A stretch of DNA of 35,007 nt, taken from contig DASZVN010000139.1 in NCBI GenBank assembly GCA_035547055.1, forward strand, positions 1-35,007, written 5' to 3'. The DNA comes from DASZVN01 sp035547055. GTDB taxonomy: Bacteria; Pseudomonadota; Alphaproteobacteria; Rhizobiales; Methylopilaceae. Below, in pieces: positions 1 to 9,460 of this stretch. The translations under genes and the position numbers were made by a program. The notes under the pieces are model-generated. The model was not told the origin of the DNA. It saw only the letters and a list, made by a program, of their open reading frames with translations, and ran no database searches. Position 1 is the stretch's first letter, and each line of letters starts with the position of its first letter.

Positions 1-1278
1 GCGCTCGAACAGGTCGGGATTGTACTCCAGCGCCATGCGCCAGCCGGTCGGCCACCACACCAGGAAGAAGTTGAGGTCGTAGAGCGAGCCGGCCGAGAGC
101 GACGGCTTGCCGGTGAGCTCGATCGGGCCGTAGCGGGCGTCGTCCATCACCTCGTGCAGCACGGTGAAATTGACCGAGATCAGCGGCGTGCGGCTGGCGT
201 CGCGCGGCGGGTTCAGGATGGTGACGAGGCGGTGGAACGGCATGCGCTGATGGATCAGCGCCTCCTGCACGGTGCTGCTGGTCCGGGCGAGGAAATCGGC
301 GAAGGCGGGATCGCCCTGGGCGTCGAGGCGGATCACGAGGTTGTTGATGAAGACGCCGATCAACCCTTCGAGGTCGGGCTCGTCGCGGCCGGCGATCTGG
401 GTGCCGACCACGATCTCCGGCGCTGCGGTCACGCCGTGCAGCACCGCGGCGGTGATCGCGCAGCCGAGGCTGAACAGGGTGACGTTGTGCCGTTTCGCCG
501 CTGCCTCCATGCCCTCCGACAGCTCGGGAGGCAGGATCTCGGCCAGGATGATGCCGTTGTAGGTCGGGACCGGCGGGCGCAGCCGGTCGGGCGGAACCTC
601 GAAATAGGGCGCGCCGGCGAGCTGCCTGCGCCAGTAGCCGGTCTCCTCGTCGAAGCCGCCGCTCGCGAACCACGCCTCCTGCCAGCGGGCATAGTCGCCA
701 TATTGCAGCGGCAGCTCCGGCAGGTCGGGCGCGCGGCCCCCGGCAAGCGCCGCGAAGAGGGCGCCGAACTCGCGGGCGATGATGCGGATCGACCAGCCGT
801 CGAAGCAGATCTGGTGGACCGTGACGAGGAGGACGGCGTGGTCCTCCGCGAGGCGGACGAGGTGAGCCCGGACGAGCGGCGCCTTGGCGAGGTCGAACGG
901 CACGTGGGCCTCGCGGCTGCCGAGGGCGAGCGCGGCGTCCATGCGCTCGGCAGCGGGGCGGTCCGTGAGGTCGGTCACCGTGAGCCTGAAGGGAGCGCTG
1001 TCGGCGACCTCCTGCACCGGCTCGCCGTCGATCTCGACGAAGCGGGTGCGGAGGATCTCATGGCGCTCGATCAGGCCCTGAAAGGCGCGCTCGACCAGCT
1101 CCGGCGTGAAGACGCCTTTGATCTCCCAGCGCAGCGCCACGTTCAGCGCCGGATTGCCCGGGTTCATCTGGTCGATGAACCAGCAGCGCTGCTGCGACGA
1201 CGACACCGGGAAGCGCAAGGGTTCGTCTGCGGCCGGAGCGACCGGCGGCGCCTCGTCGATGACGGCGAGGTCGGTCAT
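1..1278 (-). CDS. NRPS, N-terminal condensation domain (partial, runs off left edge)
   Basis: The first 426 residues of a nonribosomal peptide synthetase; the gene continues beyond the window. A condensation domain starts near residue 22 (core 1 around SSSQQRCWFIDQ, 27-37), has the HHxxxDG region at 155-161, and a late core like IGVFINNLVIR. It should join the chain from the upstream glycine-type module to the next amino acid. In the active-site motif the second histidine is glutamine (HQICFDGWS, H155-Q156, D160), which is unusual because that histidine is normally essential. The ATG at 1278 has GGGGGAG seven bases upstream. It follows the large megasynthase by 109 bp on the same strand, with a palindromic repeat between them, so it is probably the third cistron of the operon. 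What follows the C domain cannot be seen. Confidence 0.93.
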   Translation of the reverse strand, partial: MTDLAVIDEAPPVAPAADEPLRFPVSSSQQRCWFIDQMNPGNPALNVALRWEIKGVFTPELVERAFQGLIERHEILRTRFVEIDGEPVQEVADSAPFRLTVTDLTDRPAAERMDAALALGSREAHVPFDLAKAPLVRAHLVRLAEDHAVLLVTVHQICFDGWSIRIIAREFGALFAALAGGRAPDLPELPLQYGDYARWQEAWFASGGFDEETGYWRRQLAGAPYFEVPPDRLRPPVPTYNGIILAEILPPELSEGMEAAAKRHNVTLFSLGCAITAAVLHGVTAAPEIVVGTQIAGRDEPDLEGLIGVFINNLVIRLDAQGDPAFADFLARTSSTVQEALIHQRMPFHRLVTILNPPRDASRTPLISVNFTVLHEVMDDARYGPIELTGKPSLSAGSLYDLNFFLVWWPTGWRMALEYNPDLFER

Positions 1279-1291
1279 GACGCGGCTCCCC

Positions 1292-1383
1292 CGTCGTTGC
1301 GAGGAGCAAAGCGACGAAGCAATCCAGGGCGATGGGCGCTGGCGCTTGCGGCCCTGGATTGCTTCGCTGCGCTCGCAATGACG
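1292..1383. repeat. Palindromic intergenic repeat (rhizobial type) inside the NRPS operon
   Basis: Long imperfect inverted repeat. The left arm (1292-1330) begins CGTCGTTGCGAGGAGCAAAG and ends in AATCCAGGGC. The right arm (1351-1383) begins GCCCTGGATTGCTTCGCT and ends in CTCGCAATGACG. It fills most of the 109-bp gap between two NRPS genes and would fold into a strong hairpin in the mRNA. The sequence matches a mobile palindromic repeat I recall as common between genes in Bradyrhizobium and relatives; that assignment is from memory. Confidence 0.85.
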
Positions 1384-1387
1384 GCCG

Positions 1388-4300
1388 TCATGTCGTCACC
1401 CGGCTGGGCTCGCGGGCGGGGCGGCGGAAGCTCTTGAGCGAGGGCAGCGCTTGGCGCTTGCCGGCGGCCTCGGGCTCGGCCAGCGCCAGCTCGGCGATGG
1501 TCGGGTGGCGCAACAGGTGGCGGGCTTCGAGGCCGATGCCCTGCTCGATCATCTTGGCGGCGATCCGGAACAGGTGGATCGAATCCGCGCCGAGCGCGAA
1601 CAAATTGTCCTCGACGCCGACCTCCCGGAGGCCCAGCACCTCGCGCCAGATCGCGGCGAGCCGCTCCTCGGTGGGATTGCGCGGGGCGACGATGGCGCGG
1701 CCGGCGACCGCCGCCGACGGATCGGGCTCGGGCAGCGCCTTGCGGTCGAGCTTGCCGCTCGGCGAGAGCGGCAGCGCGGCGAGCTTCGCCCACAGCGCCG
1801 GCACCATGTAGTCGGGCAGGCTCGCGGCGGCATGAGCCGCGAGCGCCGCCGGCTCCACGGCCGCGCCGGCGGCCTCGACATAGTAGCCGGCGAGGCGCTG
1901 TGCGCCGCCGCTCTCGCCGGTCAGCCTGACGGCTGCGCCGGCCACGGCGGGGTGGGCCCGGAGCACCGCCTCGATTTCCTCCAGCTCGATGCGGAAGCCG
2001 CGCAGCTTGACCTGCTGGTCGGCCCGGCCGAGGAGCTGGATCTGCCCGTCCGGCAGGCGCCTCGCGAGGTCGCCGGTGGCGTAGAGCCGGCGGGCGTGGC
2101 CGTCGTCCAGCGTGACGTCGCGGAACGCCGCGGCGGTGAGGTCGGGCCGCATGAAATAGCCGCGGGCGAGGCCGTCGCCGCCGATGTGGAGCTCGCCGGG
2201 CACGCCGGTCGGCGCGAGGCGGCCGCCCCGGTCGAGCACGTGGAACGTGGTGTTCAGCACCGGCTCGCCGATGGTGATCGGACCCGAGCCCGGCGTGACG
2301 CGGCCGGCGCTCGACCAGATCGTGGTCTCGGTCGGGCCGTAGACGTTCCATAGCTCGGCGCCGTTCGCGAGGAGCTTGTCGGCGAGATCGCGCGGCAGCG
2401 CCTCGCCGCCGGCGAGCATCGTCAAGCCGGGCCGCGGCTTGAAGCCGGCTTCGAGCAGGATGCGCCACAGCGACGGCGTCGCCTGTACGACCGTCGCGCC
2501 GCTGTCATCGATCAGCTTGACCAGGCCGAAGCCGCCCTTGACCTCGTCGCGCCCGGCGATGACCAGCCGGCCGCCGGTGACGAGCGGCAAATAGAGCTCG
2601 AGCCCGGCGATGTCGAAGGAGACCGTGGTGACGGCGACCAGCGTGTCCGACGCGCCGAAGCCGGGCTTGCGCGCCATCGACCACAATAGATTGGTCAGCG
2701 CGTGGTGGGTGATCTCGACCCCCTTCGGCGTCCCGGTCGAGCCCGAGGTGAAGATCACGTAGGCCGTGGCGTCGCCCGCCGGCGCGGGCAGCGCCGCGTC
2801 GGGGCAGGCGGCGATGGCCTCGGCGTCGGCATCGAGCCGCACCACCGGCAGGCCGGAGGGCGCGATCGCCGCGGTTTCCGGACTGTCGGCAATCAGCGCG
2901 GCAACCGCAGCGTTGTCGAGCACGAGGCCGAGCCGCGCCGCGGGATGGGTCGGGTCGAGTGGCACATAGGCGTGGCCGGCCTTCATGATCGCCAGCAGCG
3001 CCACGACCATGTCGAGCGAGCGCTCGGTCGCGAGCGCGATCCGCGCTCCGGGCTCGGGCACGACTTGGCGGAGGTGGTGGGCGAGGCGGTTGGCGCGCCG
3101 CTCCAGCTCGCCATAGGTCAGGGCTTCGCGGTCGCGGATGACCGCGACCGCGTCGGGCGTCCGCGCCGCCTGGGCGGCGACCAGAGCCGGCACCGGGCGG
3201 TCGTCGTAGTCGCGCGCGGCGGCAGGCGCTGCGAGCAGGCTGCGGCGCTCGTCCTCCGCGAGGAGGGGTAGCGTCGCGATGCGCTCCGCCGGGTCGGCGG
3301 CGATGGCGGCGAGCAGCGTCCGGAGATGGCCGAGCCAGCGGGCGATGGTGGCTTCGTCGAAGAGGTCGGTGTTGTAGTCGACGTCGATGCGGAGCCCGGT
3401 ATCGGACTCGATGAAGTTCAGGAACAGGTCGTAGTTGCTGAACGCCTTCGGGTTGGGCGCGAAGCCGGCGGTGAGGCCGGGGAATTCGAGCCCGGGCGCG
3501 AGCTTCTCGAGGTTGAACTGGATGTCGGTCAGCGGCAGGCGCGCGGGGTCGCGCTTCAGGCCGAGCGTCCGGACCAGCGTGCCGAGTGTGTAGTCCTGGT
3601 GCTCGTAGGCTTCGAGGACGCGTTTCTTGGCCTGCTGGAGGTGGTCGGCAAAGGTCGCGCCGGGCGCGATCGGCGCGCGGACCGGCAGGAAGTTCACGGC
3701 GTGGCCGACCAGGACGGCGTCGTCGACCAGGCTCTGCCCGGCGGTCGGGACCGCGATCACCACGTCGTCCTGGCCGGAGAGGCGGCTCACCAGCACCTGG
3801 AGCGCCGCGAACAGGGTCACGAACAGGGTCGCGCCCTGGCGCGCGCCGGATTTCTTGACCGCGCGGTAAAGCTCGGCGTCGATCTGGTCGCGCCAGGTCG
3901 CGCCGCGAAAACTCTTCTGCGCGGGGCGCGGCCGGTCGGACGGCATGTCGAGCACCGGTGGCGGAGCGGCGAATTCGGCACGCCAGAACGTCTCGGTCGC
4001 GGGGCGGGGGCCGGCGGCATTCTGGTCGAGCGCATAGCGGCGGAACGGCATCGGGGCCGGCAGATCGGGTGCCTTGCCGTCGCGGCGCGCGGCGTAGCAG
4101 GCGGCGAGCTCGGACAGCATCACGTTCATCGACCAGCCGTCGCAGACGATGTGGTGGCCGGTCAGGACGAGCGCGTGGCGCGACGGGCCGAGCGTCGCGA
4201 GCCTGGCGCGCACCAGCGGGCCTTTGGCGAGGTCGAACGGCGTGCGGGCGTCCTCGTCGACGAGGTCGGCGAGCGCCGCCTCGGGCGACGGCGCCGTCGA

Positions 4301-7300
4301 GAGGTCGACCGCCGGCACATCGAGCGTCAGCGCAGGAAGAACCCGCATCGCCTTGCCGCTCCTGCCGAAACAGGCGCGGAGCGCGTCGTGGCGGGCGACC
4401 ATGTCGTTCAGCGCGGCGACGAGCGCCGGGGTGTCCAGCGCGCCGTCGAAGCGCACGGTGACGCCCTCGTTGAAGCTGCACGAGGCTTCGTCGCCGAGCT
4501 GGGCCGCCATCCACACCTCGGCCTGCGGCTCGGTCATCGGCACTTCGTCCGGCAGCGGCGCGGCCAGGGCCGGCTCGGGCGGCGGCGCCGGGACCGGCGC
4601 ATCCGCGGGCGCGAGGATGCCGGCGCGCTGAAGCTCGTCGAGGCTCGCGACGACGGCCCTGAAGATGCGCTCGATGTCCTCGTCGGAATGCGCGGTCGTG
4701 AGGAAGCAGGGGAAGCCGTCCTGGATGTGGACGCCGTTCAGCCGCATCAGGTTGAAGAACAGGGTGCCGAGGCGGTCTTCCGCGCTGAAGTTCAAATAGA
4801 ACCAGCTCGCGTAAGTCTCTGCGCGTGTTTTGATCCCGCGCTGGTCCAGCTCGGCATTGAGGCGGCCGACCAGGGCCTCGGTGCGGGCCGTCAGGCGCTC
4901 CTGCAGGGCGGGACCCTCGGCCTTGAGGTGGTTCAGCACCGCCCGGGCCGCGGCCATGACCAGCGGGTGGCGGACGAAGGTCCCGGCGAAGAAGGTCGGC
5001 GCGATCTCCGGGAACGACTCGTCGCCATAGCGCCACTGGCCGCCGTCGAGCGCGTCCATGAAGCGTGCCCTGCCGGCGAGGACGCCGATCGGCATGCCGC
5101 CGCCGACCACCTTGCCGTAGGTCGCCATGTCGGCGCGGATGCCGAACACCGCCTGCATCCCGCCGGGGTGGACGCGGAAGCCCGTCACCACCTCGTCGAA
5201 CACCAGCGCGGTCTCCGACGCGGCGGTGATCCTGCGCAGCTCCTCCAGGAACTCCTTGGGCCGCAGGTTGGGGTGGCGGCTCTGCACCGTCTCGACCACG
5301 ACGGCGGCAAGATCCGGCGCGTTCGCGCGGATCCATTCCAGGCTCTCGGGCTTGCCGTAGGGCAGCACCACCATGTTCGAGACGGATTCGGCCGGGATCC
5401 CGGGGGCGACCGGCAGCGCCTTCGGCGGGCCGTTGCGGCCGCCGGCCTTGGTCAGGACCTCGTCGAACTGGCCGTGATAGGCGCCGTTGAAGACGACCAC
5501 GCGGTCGCGCCCGGTGACGGTGCGGGCCACCCGCATCGCCGCCATCACCGCTTCCGAGCCGGTGTTGCAGAAGGTGACGCGCTCGTTGCCCGTCATCTCG
5601 GCGAACATCGTCGCGACGTCGTAGGCGAGCGGCGTCTGCGGGCCGATGGCGAAGCCCTGCGCCATCTGCGCCGACACCGCCTCGAGCACGAAGTCCGGCG
5701 CATGGCCGAACGCGGTCTGGCCGTAGCCGTTGACGAGGTCGACATACTCGTTGCCGTCGACGTCCCAGATCTTCGAGCCCTTCGAGCGGTCGGAGACGAT
5801 CGGATAGACCATCTCCTTCCATTCCTGGCGGAAGCCGGCGGCGGCGCGGGGATCGGCGAGCGCGGGCCGGTTGGCGTCGGTCGAGGCCTTGGAGCCCGGC
5901 GTCCTGGCGGTGTAGCGGCGAACCAGGTCGTCGATGAAGGCGTGCTGCGCCGGCGTGAGGTCGCCCTTGGCTCCGCCGCCCGGCTTGTAGACGCTGAAGC
6001 GCGACGGCGTGTCGTCGGCCGGGAGGGGAACTGCGGCAACGACTGGCGCTGACGGCCCCTCACCCGCTCGCCCTGCGGGCGAGTCGACATCTCCCCGCTG
6101 GGGAGAAGTGACGGCGGGCGCCGCCGTCCCTTCACCTCTCCCGGAGGGAGAGGTCGAGTCGCTGGCAAGGCCGGCGGCCGGGTGAGGGGTTGCGACGCCT
6201 GAGAGGGACGTGCCGGACAGCACCTGGAGCTGTTGCGCGATCAGGCTCTGCATCGCCTGGAGCTGCTGCTGCATCAGCCCCTCGACGCCGGCGCCGAACG
6301 CGACCGGCTGAGCCGCCGCCACCGGCATCGGAACATCTGCTGCCGCGATCTGCCGCCGCCCATCTGCCGCCGCGGATGCGGCGGCAGATGGGGCGGGGTC
6401 GGGCGGCAGCGTCGCGTCGAGGTGGTCGGCGAGGCTGTCGATCGCCGGATAGTCGTTCAGGAGCTGGCGGAAGGTGATCTTGATGCCGAACGCCTTCTGC
6501 AAGGCGGTCGCGACCTGCGCGAGGAACAGGGAGTCGAAACCGAGCTCCAGAAAGCTCGTGCCATAGCCGTCGGCCGGCACCTTGTCGCCGGAGAGGTCTT
6601 CGAGGATGCGCGCGATCTCCGCGGCGAGGCGCGGCTTGCGCGAGGGGGCGATGGTCGGCAGCGGAGCCGGGGCGTTCATGACGGCCTCGTCGGGGGTGAA
6701 AATGGCGGGAGCCTCTGCGGCGGCCGGGGCCGAGATCGCCGGTGCGGCGGCCTCGGCGGCGCGGCGCGGCGCCTCGATCCAGTGGCGCTGGCGCTCGAAC
6801 GGATAAGTCGGGAGCGATATCCGGCGGCGCGGCGTCGGATGCAGCGTGCGCCAGTCGGGCGCGACGCCGGCTGCCCACAGCCGCCCGGTCGCCTCGGCGA
6901 AGGCGCGGTCGGCCGCGACGTCGGCATTGGCCTCGGGCAGCGACGCGATCAGCGCGCCGGCGGCGTCCTTCGGCACCGCCTGGGCGGCGAGGCTGGTCAG
7001 GGTCTTGCCGGGGCCGACTTCGAGCAGCACCGGCTTCGCGCCGGCGACCGCGGTCGCGAGCGCGGCCGCGAAGCGCACCGGGGCGCGGCAATGGCGTGCC
7101 CAGAAATCCGGCGCGGTCGCCTCCGCGGCGGTGATCCACGCGCCGGTGACGGCCGAGACATAGGGGATCGACGGGCTCTCGAAGCGCATCTTTGCGGCGC
7201 GCTCGGCGAGCGGCGCCACCACCGGATCCATCATCGCGGAATGGAAGGCGTGGGAAGTGTGCAGGCGGCGGTGCTGGACGTCGCGGCCGGCCAGCGCCTG

Positions 7301-9460
7301 CTCCAGCGCGGCGATCGCCTCGTGCGGGCCGGCGGCGACGCACATCGACGGCGCGTTGATCGCGGCGATGTCGACCTCGGGCGGCAGCAGCGGCTGCAGC
7401 TCGGCCTCGGGCAGCCGCACCGCGAGCATGGCGCCGCCGGGCATGCCCTGCATCAGGCGGCCGCGCTCGGCGATCAGCGTCAGCCCGTCCTCGAACGACA
7501 TCACGCCGGCGAGCGCCGCGGCGGCGAACTCGCCGACGCTGTGGCCGACCATGGCCGCGGGCCGGATGCCGCGGCTCATCCAGAGGCGCGCGGTGGCGTA
7601 CTCGATCAGGAACAGCGCCGGCTGGGCCACCACCGTCCAGCGGATCGGATGGGCGCCGTCGCCGCCGGTCGCGGTCTCGTCGTAGAGCAGGCGGCGCAGA
7701 TCCTGCCCGAGCAGCGGCTCCAGGAGCCCGGCACCACGGTCCACGATGTCGCGGAACACCGGCTCGTTCCGGTAGAGCGCGCGGCCCATGCCGGGGTGCT
7801 GCGCGCCCTGGCCGGGAAAGAGGAAGACGACGGGCGGCGCCTCGGCCGGCGCCGTGCTGCCCTTCACGCCGGCGCGGAGCGCGCGTGCCGCCTCGGCGGT
7901 GCCGGCAGCGACCACCGCGGCGCGCTGCTCGAAGGCGCGGCGGCCGGTCTGAAGCGTCCAGGCGACATCGGCGAGCGGCAGCGCCGGGTCGGCGTCGAGC
8001 CGGTCGGCGAGGCGGGTCGCCGCCGCCGCCAGCGCCGCGGGACTCCTGGCCGAAATCGGCAGGACGTGCAGCCCGGCCGGCGCCGCGGCGGCCGGCGGCG
8101 GCAGGCACGGCGGCGCTTCTTCCAGGACGAGATGGACGTTGGTGCCGCCGACGCCGAAGGCGCTCACCCCGGCGCGCCGGCGCGTGCCCTTGCTGCGCCA
8201 TGCGGCGGGGGCCGTGTTGACGTAGAACGGGCTCGACTCCAGCGCGATGCCGGGGTTCGGCGTGGCGAAGTTCAGGAGCGGCGGAATCTCGCCCTCGCGG
8301 ACGGTCAGCGCCGCCTTGATCAGGCCGGTGACCCCGGCGCCGGCGTCGAGATGGCCGACATTGGCCTTGGCGGAGCCGAGCGCGCAGAATCCCTTGCCAT
8401 CGCTCGTCGCGCGGAACGCCTTGACCAGGCCGGCGAACTCGATCGGGTCGCCGAGCGGCGTCGCGGTGCCGTGGCACTCGACATAGCCGATCGTGTCCGC
8501 CTCGACGCCCGCCACGGCATGGGCCGCCGCGATCACCGCGGCCTGGCCGTCGACGCTCGGCGCGGTGAAGCCGACTTTCCCGGCGCCGTCGTTGTTGATC
8601 GCGGCGCCGCGGATGACGGCGTGGATGGTGTCGCCGTCGCGGAGCGCGTCCTCGAGCCGCTTCAGCGCGACGATGCCGCCGCCGCTGCCGAACACGGTGC
8701 CGCCGGCCTTCGCGTCGAACGGGCGGCACACCCCGTCGGGCGAGACCATGCCGCCTTCCTGGTGGAGATAGCCGCGCTTCTGCGGGAAGCTGATCGAAAT
8801 GCCGCCCGCCAGCATCAGGTCGGCCTGGAACAGTTGCAGCGCCTGGCACGCCTGCGCCACCGCCAGGAGCGACGACGAGCAGGCGGTCGCGACCGTGATC
8901 GCCGGGCCGCGCAGGTCGAGCTTGTAGGCAAGCCGGGTCGCGAGGAAGTCGAGCCCGGCGCCGGTCAGCATGGCGTAGTTGCCGACCTGGAAGCTCGAGG
9001 TGAAGTCCTCGATCGTGCGCCGCTCGCCGAGCACGTGGTGCAGGAAATAGGTGTTCATGCTGCAGGCGGCGACGACGCCGATGGCGCCGGGGAAGGTCGC
9101 CGGGTCGCAGCCGGCGTCCTCCAGCGCCTCCCACGCCAGTTCCAGGAACAGCCGCTGCTGCGGGTCGGTCAGCGCCGCCTCGCGCGGATACATGCCGAAG
9201 AAGCCGGCGTCGAACTGGTCGACCCCGTCGAGGATCGGCCGCGCCTTCACGTAGGCGGCGGAGGCGCGGGTGCGGGCGTCGAAGGCGTCCTCCAGCTCCT
9301 CGTCGCGGAAACGGCGGATGGCGTCGCGGCCGTCGCGGATGTTGCGCCAGAACTGGGCGACGGTGTCGGCGCCGGGGAAGCGGCCGGCCATGCCGACGAT
9401 GGCGATGGCACCGGCGGCAGCGTCGGTCTCGGCCGCGAGGATGGGGTCGAGCGCGTTCAT
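1388..9460 (-). CDS. Hybrid PKS-NRPS megasynthase: KS-AT-ACP-aminotransferase-C-A-PCP
   Basis: A 2690-residue enzyme that should extend a starter thioester with malonate, aminate the beta-keto group and couple the product to an amino acid. KS (about 17-445) has Cys194, His330 and His370. AT (about 545-890) has GHSVG (Ser641) and HAFH (737-740), the malonyl-CoA signature. ACP has GFDSL (Ser977). A PLP aminotransferase of the GSAM type (about 1205-1610) has GSEAV, FDEVVTGFR and Lys1450. The C domain has intact HHIVCDGWS (1769-1777). The A domain (about 2090-2575) has the code D2283 I L Q L G V I W K2570, close to a glycine code. PCP has GADS (Ser2627). Domain order resembles MycA/ItuA and McyE. 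An in-frame repeat lies in the 1020-1150 linker. The ATG at 9460 overlaps the upstream stop (ATGA). The reading frame stays open further upstream, but that part is a shadow of the A-PCP gene. No thioesterase is present. Confidence 0.96.
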   Translation of the reverse strand: MNALDPILAAETDAAAGAIAIVGMAGRFPGADTVAQFWRNIRDGRDAIRRFRDEELEDAFDARTRASAAYVKARPILDGVDQFDAGFFGMYPREAALTDPQQRLFLELAWEALEDAGCDPATFPGAIGVVAACSMNTYFLHHVLGERRTIEDFTSSFQVGNYAMLTGAGLDFLATRLAYKLDLRGPAITVATACSSSLLAVAQACQALQLFQADLMLAGGISISFPQKRGYLHQEGGMVSPDGVCRPFDAKAGGTVFGSGGGIVALKRLEDALRDGDTIHAVIRGAAINNDGAGKVGFTAPSVDGQAAVIAAAHAVAGVEADTIGYVECHGTATPLGDPIEFAGLVKAFRATSDGKGFCALGSAKANVGHLDAGAGVTGLIKAALTVREGEIPPLLNFATPNPGIALESSPFYVNTAPAAWRSKGTRRRAGVSAFGVGGTNVHLVLEEAPPCLPPPAAAAPAGLHVLPISARSPAALAAAATRLADRLDADPALPLADVAWTLQTGRRAFEQRAAVVAAGTAEAARALRAGVKGSTAPAEAPPVVFLFPGQGAQHPGMGRALYRNEPVFRDIVDRGAGLLEPLLGQDLRRLLYDETATGGDGAHPIRWTVVAQPALFLIEYATARLWMSRGIRPAAMVGHSVGEFAAAALAGVMSFEDGLTLIAERGRLMQGMPGGAMLAVRLPEAELQPLLPPEVDIAAINAPSMCVAAGPHEAIAALEQALAGRDVQHRRLHTSHAFHSAMMDPVVAPLAERAAKMRFESPSIPYVSAVTGAWITAAEATAPDFWARHCRAPVRFAAALATAVAGAKPVLLEVGPGKTLTSLAAQAVPKDAAGALIASLPEANADVAADRAFAEATGRLWAAGVAPDWRTLHPTPRRRISLPTYPFERQRHWIEAPRRAAEAAAPAISAPAAAEAPAIFTPDEAVMNAPAPLPTIAPSRKPRLAAEIARILEDLSGDKVPADGYGTSFLELGFDSLFLAQVATALQKAFGIKITFRQLLNDYPAIDSLADHLDATLPPDPAPSAAASAAADGRRQIAAADVPMPVAAAQPVAFGAGVEGLMQQQLQAMQSLIAQQLQVLSGTSLSGVATPHPAAGLASDSTSPSGRGEGTAAPAVTSPQRGDVDSPAGRAGEGPSAPVVAAVPLPADDTPSRFSVYKPGGGAKGDLTPAQHAFIDDLVRRYTARTPGSKASTDANRPALADPRAAAGFRQEWKEMVYPIVSDRSKGSKIWDVDGNEYVDLVNGYGQTAFGHAPDFVLEAVSAQMAQGFAIGPQTPLAYDVATMFAEMTGNERVTFCNTGSEAVMAAMRVARTVTGRDRVVVFNGAYHGQFDEVLTKAGGRNGPPKALPVAPGIPAESVSNMVVLPYGKPESLEWIRANAPDLAAVVVETVQSRHPNLRPKEFLEELRRITAASETALVFDEVVTGFRVHPGGMQAVFGIRADMATYGKVVGGGMPIGVLAGRARFMDALDGGQWRYGDESFPEIAPTFFAGTFVRHPLVMAAARAVLNHLKAEGPALQERLTARTEALVGRLNAELDQRGIKTRAETYASWFYLNFSAEDRLGTLFFNLMRLNGVHIQDGFPCFLTTAHSDEDIERIFRAVVASLDELQRAGILAPADAPVPAPPPEPALAAPLPDEVPMTEPQAEVWMAAQLGDEASCSFNEGVTVRFDGALDTPALVAALNDMVARHDALRACFGRSGKAMRVLPALTLDVPAVDLSTAPSPEAALADLVDEDARTPFDLAKGPLVRARLATLGPSRHALVLTGHHIVCDGWSMNVMLSELAACYAARRDGKAPDLPAPMPFRRYALDQNAAGPRPATETFWRAEFAAPPPVLDMPSDRPRPAQKSFRGATWRDQIDAELYRAVKKSGARQGATLFVTLFAALQVLVSRLSGQDDVVIAVPTAGQSLVDDAVLVGHAVNFLPVRAPIAPGATFADHLQQAKKRVLEAYEHQDYTLGTLVRTLGLKRDPARLPLTDIQFNLEKLAPGLEFPGLTAGFAPNPKAFSNYDLFLNFIESDTGLRIDVDYNTDLFDEATIARWLGHLRTLLAAIAADPAERIATLPLLAEDERRSLLAAPAAARDYDDRPVPALVAAQAARTPDAVAVIRDREALTYGELERRANRLAHHLRQVVPEPGARIALATERSLDMVVALLAIMKAGHAYVPLDPTHPAARLGLVLDNAAVAALIADSPETAAIAPSGLPVVRLDADAEAIAACPDAALPAPAGDATAYVIFTSGSTGTPKGVEITHHALTNLLWSMARKPGFGASDTLVAVTTVSFDIAGLELYLPLVTGGRLVIAGRDEVKGGFGLVKLIDDSGATVVQATPSLWRILLEAGFKPRPGLTMLAGGEALPRDLADKLLANGAELWNVYGPTETTIWSSAGRVTPGSGPITIGEPVLNTTFHVLDRGGRLAPTGVPGELHIGGDGLARGYFMRPDLTAAAFRDVTLDDGHARRLYATGDLARRLPDGQIQLLGRADQQVKLRGFRIELEEIEAVLRAHPAVAGAAVRLTGESGGAQRLAGYYVEAAGAAVEPAALAAHAAASLPDYMVPALWAKLAALPLSPSGKLDRKALPEPDPSAAVAGRAIVAPRNPTEERLAAIWREVLGLREVGVEDNLFALGADSIHLFRIAAKMIEQGIGLEARHLLRHPTIAELALAEPEAAGKRQALPSLKSFRRPAREPSRVTT
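6056..6189. repeat. Palindromic repeat inserted in frame within the megasynthase coding region
   Basis: The outer arms CCCCTCACCC (6056-6065) and GGGTGAGGGG (6180-6189) are exact reverse complements. Inside are smaller hairpins (CTCGCCCTGCGGGCGAG; TCTCCCCGCTGGGGAGA; ACCTCTCCCGGAGGGAGAGGT). This is the layout of a rhizobial intergenic repeat. Here it sits inside the coding sequence and stays open in the synthase frame, encoding about 45 Gly/Ser/Pro/Ala-rich residues (about 1091-1135) in the flexible linker between ACP and aminotransferase. Confidence 0.85.

Noticed and set aside
1292..1383. Insertion sequence or CRISPR repeat
   Set aside because: There is a single inverted repeat with no transposase and no spacer-separated repeats; it fits a small palindromic intergenic element.
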